Assembly (NCBI GenBank): GCA_905221605.1
Contig: CAJNDS010001113.1
Location: forward strand, 470,001 to 532,500
Length of the DNA stretch: 62,500 nucleotides
Direction of reading: 5' to 3'
Source: Symbiodinium natans
Lineage: Eukaryota > Sar > Dinophyceae > Suessiales > Symbiodiniaceae
Shown: piece after piece, positions 60,625-62,500 of the stretch
How positions within the stretch are numbered: position 1 is the stretch's first letter
Layout of the letters: the number at the start of each line of letters is the position of its first letter
Notes under the pieces: model-generated
The model's database searches: none
The model's input: the letters and a program-made list of their open reading frames with translations, nothing else
What the model was told of the DNA's origin: nothing
Made by a program: the position numbers and the translations under genes

Positions 60625-62049
60625 GCCTCTGCTCAAGCATGAGGGCATGAGGGCGGGGCGGTGGTGGCGGGACTGTGTTGATGAAGCAGAAAAACAGACA
60701 TCTTGCATGTTTCTTCAAATTTGCTCTCCTGGAACAGGTGCAACTTCAGCCATGTCACTTGTCTGTGCGATCGCAATAAAAAAATAGTTTGAGACAACCC
60801 ACGCGATACGTTTGACGACGCGCCATGGAGGGTTTAGGGAGACAGGCAATACATTTAATGTTAAGACCCGATCCTCCAGGTCCACGTAGTCGCTATGTGA
60901 TGATGCCGATGATGCCGAGGACGCTGATGATGCCGATGATGCTGATGCTCATGTTGCTTGCGACCAAAAACGGGCCCTTTTCGGCCCCCCGCAGGGCACA
61001 TAGCCCTGTGATGCCGTGGGGCGCCTTTTTGCCCCACGATGCTTTTTGTCTTTCTAGAAATTGCCCCTGTATGTAGATGATTTCCTGAGCCCAAACCCCC
61101 GGTTAAGTTTTATATACATCGTTTTGAAGAAGGGGGGCCCGTGGAAGGGTGTCGGGTCCCAATAGGGGCTCACACCTGGGCCTGGGGTTCCCTTTAGCCC
61201 AGGCCAGCATGTATCATGTTGTACTTGTGTTTTGCCATCTCACGACGTAACTTCATCCAGAGTCTTCATTCATCTAGTTCGGCCTGGGCAGGGGGGGCTC
61301 TACTGTAACTAGATATAAAAAATTGGTCCTGTCAACTCAATGCCGATAAGTCGTATAAAATGTCTTTTTGTTAAAAAACGGGTGAGCCCGGCCTGGTCAG
61401 GCCCTGGGCCACCCCCCGGCATGCGGCACCGGGATACAAAAACGCGCACGAGGTCACTATAAGATACATCTTCTAGTCGGCATTGAAAGGACACCCTAAT
61501 CCCCAATTACCCTAAGTAGAAAGTCTTCTGATGCTCATCTGCTCAAGGCGAAACACGTGACGACACGCACGAGTGCTTGCAAGGGTTTAGGGATTCGCTT
61601 CGTTTTGGCGAGGCATCTCGGGAGCTTGCCTTTTCTTGCGTGCAAAGCGACAGCGACTATGCTCCAACTCTAGTGGTTGGCATTAACTTCGCAGGGGTAC
61701 TACTTGAAATGTTTCGCCCTCAACTCCAAACCCTGTACTCTGCGTCGGCCTACAAACAGGAGCCTCCCAAAGTACTTGCAAGCGCTGCGACAGCGCTTGC
61801 TCAGCCAACTGTCTTTTTTTGAACGGCGGGGGGAACACTGCGATAGCGTATCTTCTTGGCCTCATCACGGCAAGTGCTGCAACAGTGCCGGCCAGCGCTC
61901 TCAATATAGCAGTGTTTCGACAGTGTTGGGTAGGGCAAGTGCTGCGATAGTGCTTGCAGATAGTGTACGGGGATACGCCCCAACCTGAAACCCTACAATT
62001 CCTAAACCCAGTATACCTTCAAGCCCTAAGCCCTGTGAACCCTAAGCAG
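60625..62049. other. Longest telomere-free stretch; possible intergenic
   Basis: Almost no TTTAGGG units over 1.4 kb. Contains a GATGATGCC minisatellite (60898-60950), inverted GGGCC-rich segments (60970-61035; CCTGGGCCTGGGG / AGCCCAGGCC near 61170-61205) and a family of GCAAGYGCTG dyads (61777-61960). ORFs on both strands are not convincing. Composition change and position between a gene end (60282) and the next exons (62050) suggest an intergenic region or 3'/5' UTRs. Confidence 0.45.
61773..61965. repeat. Repeated GCAAGYGCTGYRAYAGYGCT dyads
   Basis: GCAAGCGCTG-CGA-CAGCGCTTGC at 61777-61800 is a perfect 10-bp hairpin. Diverged relatives are at 61870-61890 and 61936-61960. Confidence 0.75.
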
Positions 62050-62473
62050 GAAGTTCTGGTTGGGTTCTCACACAGAGGGCCTCTAGACCAGCTTCTCCCC
62101 TCAAGAATTTGGGGGTTTAGGGGTAGAATTGGGTTTGGGGTTCAGGGTTTAGGGCTACAGGGCTTACAGGGGTTTTGGTTAGGGTTCGGGTCGAGGGTCT
62201 TGGTTGTTGCGCTGGAGCGTAGGCCTCGGGGTTCCGCCGGGAGCGAACGCCTGTCTCGGAAGCGATCGACCCCTATATTGAGGGTTTCATTTAGGGTTTA
62301 GGGATTAGGGTTCAGGGTTCAGGGTTTAGGGTTTACGGTTTACGGTTTCGGGGAGCATTCTTAAGCCCAAGCCCAAAACCATCACCGTGCGACATGTTCG
62401 CCCGCACGCAAAGGGCATGATGGCAAACTACGACGGCACAGGCCGGTTCAGCTGCAAGGGGAAAAGTGGTGGG
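62050..62473 (+). CDS. Exons of a gene cut by the window end
   Basis: 62050-~62105 (AAGCAG acceptor) reads EVLVGFSHRGPLDQLLPS. ~62199-62280 reads VLVVALERRPRGSAGSERLS then RKRSTPI. 62366-62473 (TTAAG acceptor; GT at 62474 in GGTTTAGGG) reads PKPKTITVRHVRPHAKGMMA then NYDGTGRFSCKGKSG. The last is a strong exon. Family unknown. The window ends in a G-rich array (62474-62500). Confidence 0.5.
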
Positions 62474-62500
62474 GTTTAGGGTTTAGGGTTTAGGAGTTTA

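Noticed and set aside
60825-61094. Met-rich plus ORF and His-rich minus ORF
   Set aside because: Both come from a GATGATGCC minisatellite.
1-62500. tRNA, rRNA and snRNA genes
   Set aside because: No conserved tRNA arms or rRNA cores were recognised on reading; a covariance-model scan would be decisive.

Overview
This window looks like a stretch of dinoflagellate nuclear genome. The evidence is in the bases. Arabidopsis-type telomere-like repeats (TTTAGGG/CCCTAAA) fill much of the non-coding DNA. Coding information is cut into very short exons (about 30-130 nt). One multi-exon gene uses GT, GC and GA 5' splice sites together, always with AG acceptors, which is a dinoflagellate trait. Several families of short palindromic elements sit exactly where introns are (introners). 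A Suessiales/Symbiodiniaceae-like relative is my best guess; the species cannot be told. There are no rRNA, tRNA, CRISPR or bacterial-type operon features. Long ORFs are not genes here; the real units are short exons.

Layout. 1-5.5 kb: telomere-like arrays with isolated plus-strand exons, one carrying an RRM RNP1-like motif. 5.56-7.9 kb: a GC-rich, telomere-free block with internal duplications, flanked by a long direct repeat. 7.9-11.3 kb: sparse exons plus an inserted ~0.87 kb element with a decayed minus-strand ORF. 11.9-19.8 kb: an RCC1-like/'DGSVVTWG' repeat gene, the best-resolved gene. 20.3-28.3 kb: a second multi-exon gene region of unknown function. 28.9-31 kb: a short acidic-tailed gene and a hydrophobic-protein gene whose exons join in frame. 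31-42 kb: scattered exons among arrays and introners. 42.4-53.8 kb: many small exons, several low-complexity (A/Q/W/G-rich), plus an embedded minus-strand two-exon ORF. 54.7-55.8 kb: an RRM-protein fragment. 57.8-60.3 kb: exons of a further gene that seems to end near 60.28 kb. 60.6-62.05 kb: the longest telomere-free stretch, possibly intergenic. 62.05-62.5 kb: exons of the next gene, cut by the window end.

Most exons are on the plus strand, as expected from unidirectional dinoflagellate gene arrays. The central observation is the ordering of telomere-like arrays. Exons are typically preceded by C-rich (CCCTAAA) and followed by G-rich (TTTAGGG) arrays, so many introns have G-rich 5' ends and C-rich 3' ends. 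Many exons end directly at a GTTTAGGG unit, whose GT would be the splice donor, and some CCCTAAG variants would serve as acceptors. Around these lie introner-like elements with 4-bp or 8-bp target-site duplications, some nested and some interrupted by telomeric units. Exon boundaries were inferred by eye from frame continuity and splice motifs. Where only one exon is seen, the reading frame is often ambiguous because GC-rich exons are open in several frames.
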